Below are positions 63,522-64,000 of a DNA stretch of 64,000 nucleotides, one piece after another. Position 1 is the first letter of the stretch, and each line of letters starts with the position of its first letter. The notes under the pieces are model-generated. The model worked only from the letters and a program-made list of their open reading frames with translations, did not search any database and was not told the DNA's origin. The position numbers and the translations under genes are program-made. This stretch comes from Marinobacter sp. S0848L. Its GTDB lineage: Bacteria > Pseudomonadota > Gammaproteobacteria > Pseudomonadales > Oleiphilaceae. The stretch covers positions 1 to 64,000 of the forward strand of contig NZ_JALKAQ010000001.1 in the NCBI RefSeq assembly GCF_023016065.1, given 5' to 3'.

Positions 63522-64000
63522 ATGAAAAAAGCACTGATCTGGGGAACGCTGGCTATGGCCAGCGTTCCCGTTTTCGCCGCCAGCCACGCTGGCTACCCGA
63601 TACAAACCACACCGAATACCGGTGGTGAAGGCACGGTTCAGCAAACCGACACCAATGCGTATTCACTCCCCCAAGCCAACTTGTCGATGACCAAACGGCT
63701 GGATTTCAGTGTGGGTAACAGCTTCTTCCGGAACCCTTGGGTTGAAGCGCCCGCCAGCACCGACGCCCGCGATGGTCTTGGGCCCCTGTTCAATACCAAT
63801 TCGTGCCAGGGCTGTCACATCAAAGATGGTCGCGGCCATCCTCCGGGTGTGGACGAACCGCCAGTATCCTTGTTCCTTCGGCTAGCGGTACCCGCAGATC
63901 CGCTGAAAGACGCGGATATACTCCGCACGCAAGGCTTCAAACCAGCGCCTGTTTATGGTGCTCAGCTGCAGACCGCAGCTCTGCCCGGCGCCAAACCCGA
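63522..64000 (+). CDS. Di-heme oxidoreductase, DUF1111 family (3' end outside the window)
   Basis: The first 159 codons of a periplasmic c-type cytochrome. The signal peptide is MKKALIWGTLAMASVPVFAA, with cleavage likely after VFA. The DGLGPLFNTNSCQGCHIKDGRG block (split: DGLGPLFNTN, SCQGCHIKDG) contains the first CxxCH heme site (C95, C98, H99) and is typical of the putative di-heme thiol oxidoreductase/peroxidase family. It is transcribed with the imelysin gene. The rest, including the second heme motif, is not visible. Confidence 0.85.
   Translation, partial: MKKALIWGTLAMASVPVFAASHAGYPIQTTPNTGGEGTVQQTDTNAYSLPQANLSMTKRLDFSVGNSFFRNPWVEAPASTDARDGLGPLFNTNSCQGCHIKDGRGHPPGVDEPPVSLFLRLAVPADPLKDADILRTQGFKPAPVYGAQLQTAALPGAKP

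Noticed and set aside
62220..63644. Minus-strand open frame of 474 codons opposite the imelysin gene
   Set aside because: A shadow frame; the plus strand encodes a recognisable imelysin with signal peptide and GxHxxE motif.
1..64000. Transposons, prophage, CRISPR arrays, tRNA or rRNA genes
   Set aside because: None seen by reading; no transposase or integrase frame, no regularly spaced direct repeats, no cloverleaf or rRNA stretches.

Overview
The window looks like chromosomal DNA of a marine gammaproteobacterium close to Marinobacter. This rests on protein character and on gene order: the order rsgA, motB, motA, psd, a conserved hypothetical gene, fimX, serB, parC ... parE matches, as I remember it, the Pseudomonas aeruginosa PA4952-PA4967 block. 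I ran no database search. I see no tRNA, rRNA, CRISPR array, transposase or prophage gene.

Region 1 (1-25 kb) is mostly housekeeping. It holds the ribosome assembly GTPase rsgA, the flagellar stator motAB, psd, a complete EF-P modification set (efp, epmA, epmB), the type IV pilus/c-di-GMP protein fimX with its usual upstream partner, serB and parC. These are followed by yceI with a cytochrome b561, an EAL phosphodiesterase, an SLC13-type transporter and parE, and then a subtilisin-like lipoprotein translationally coupled to a PrcB-like lipoprotein.

Region 2 (25-29.5 kb) is a three-gene TRAP transporter locus: a TatT-like lipoprotein, a solute-binding protein and a large permease.

Region 3 (29.7-41.2 kb) is an acyclic terpene (citronellol/geraniol) catabolic cluster: atuR divergent from atuA-B-C-D-E-F-H, without atuG. 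Together the products activate the terpenoid acid to its CoA ester, dehydrogenate, carboxylate and hydrate it. Five copies of a structured repeat sit inside or at the end of this cluster.

Region 4 (41.5-51.2 kb) contains an MDR oxidoreductase, a TRIC-type channel, a purine permease with apt, an FAH-family hydrolase, an ABC1/UbiB-type kinase, a sirtuin, and the metabolic pair D-2-hydroxyglutarate dehydrogenase/serA.

Region 5 (51.2-64 kb) contains a decayed subtilisin, an OmpA-type lipoprotein, two alpha/beta hydrolases, and a sigma54 two-component operon next to a DUF4168 gene that has a matching -24/-12 promoter. It continues with a small MscS channel beside an unrecognised protein, rlmJ, and an imelysin/di-heme oxidoreductase pair cut by the window end.

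The most unusual feature is a family of seven intergenic palindromic elements, each about 100 bp. Each has two small hairpins with A-N-GGA-Y loops inside a 22-27 bp outer stem. The outer arms differ from copy to copy but stay self-complementary. Other noteworthy items are a terminator-like hairpin inside the epmA coding sequence and a possible 21-residue acidic microprotein gene.
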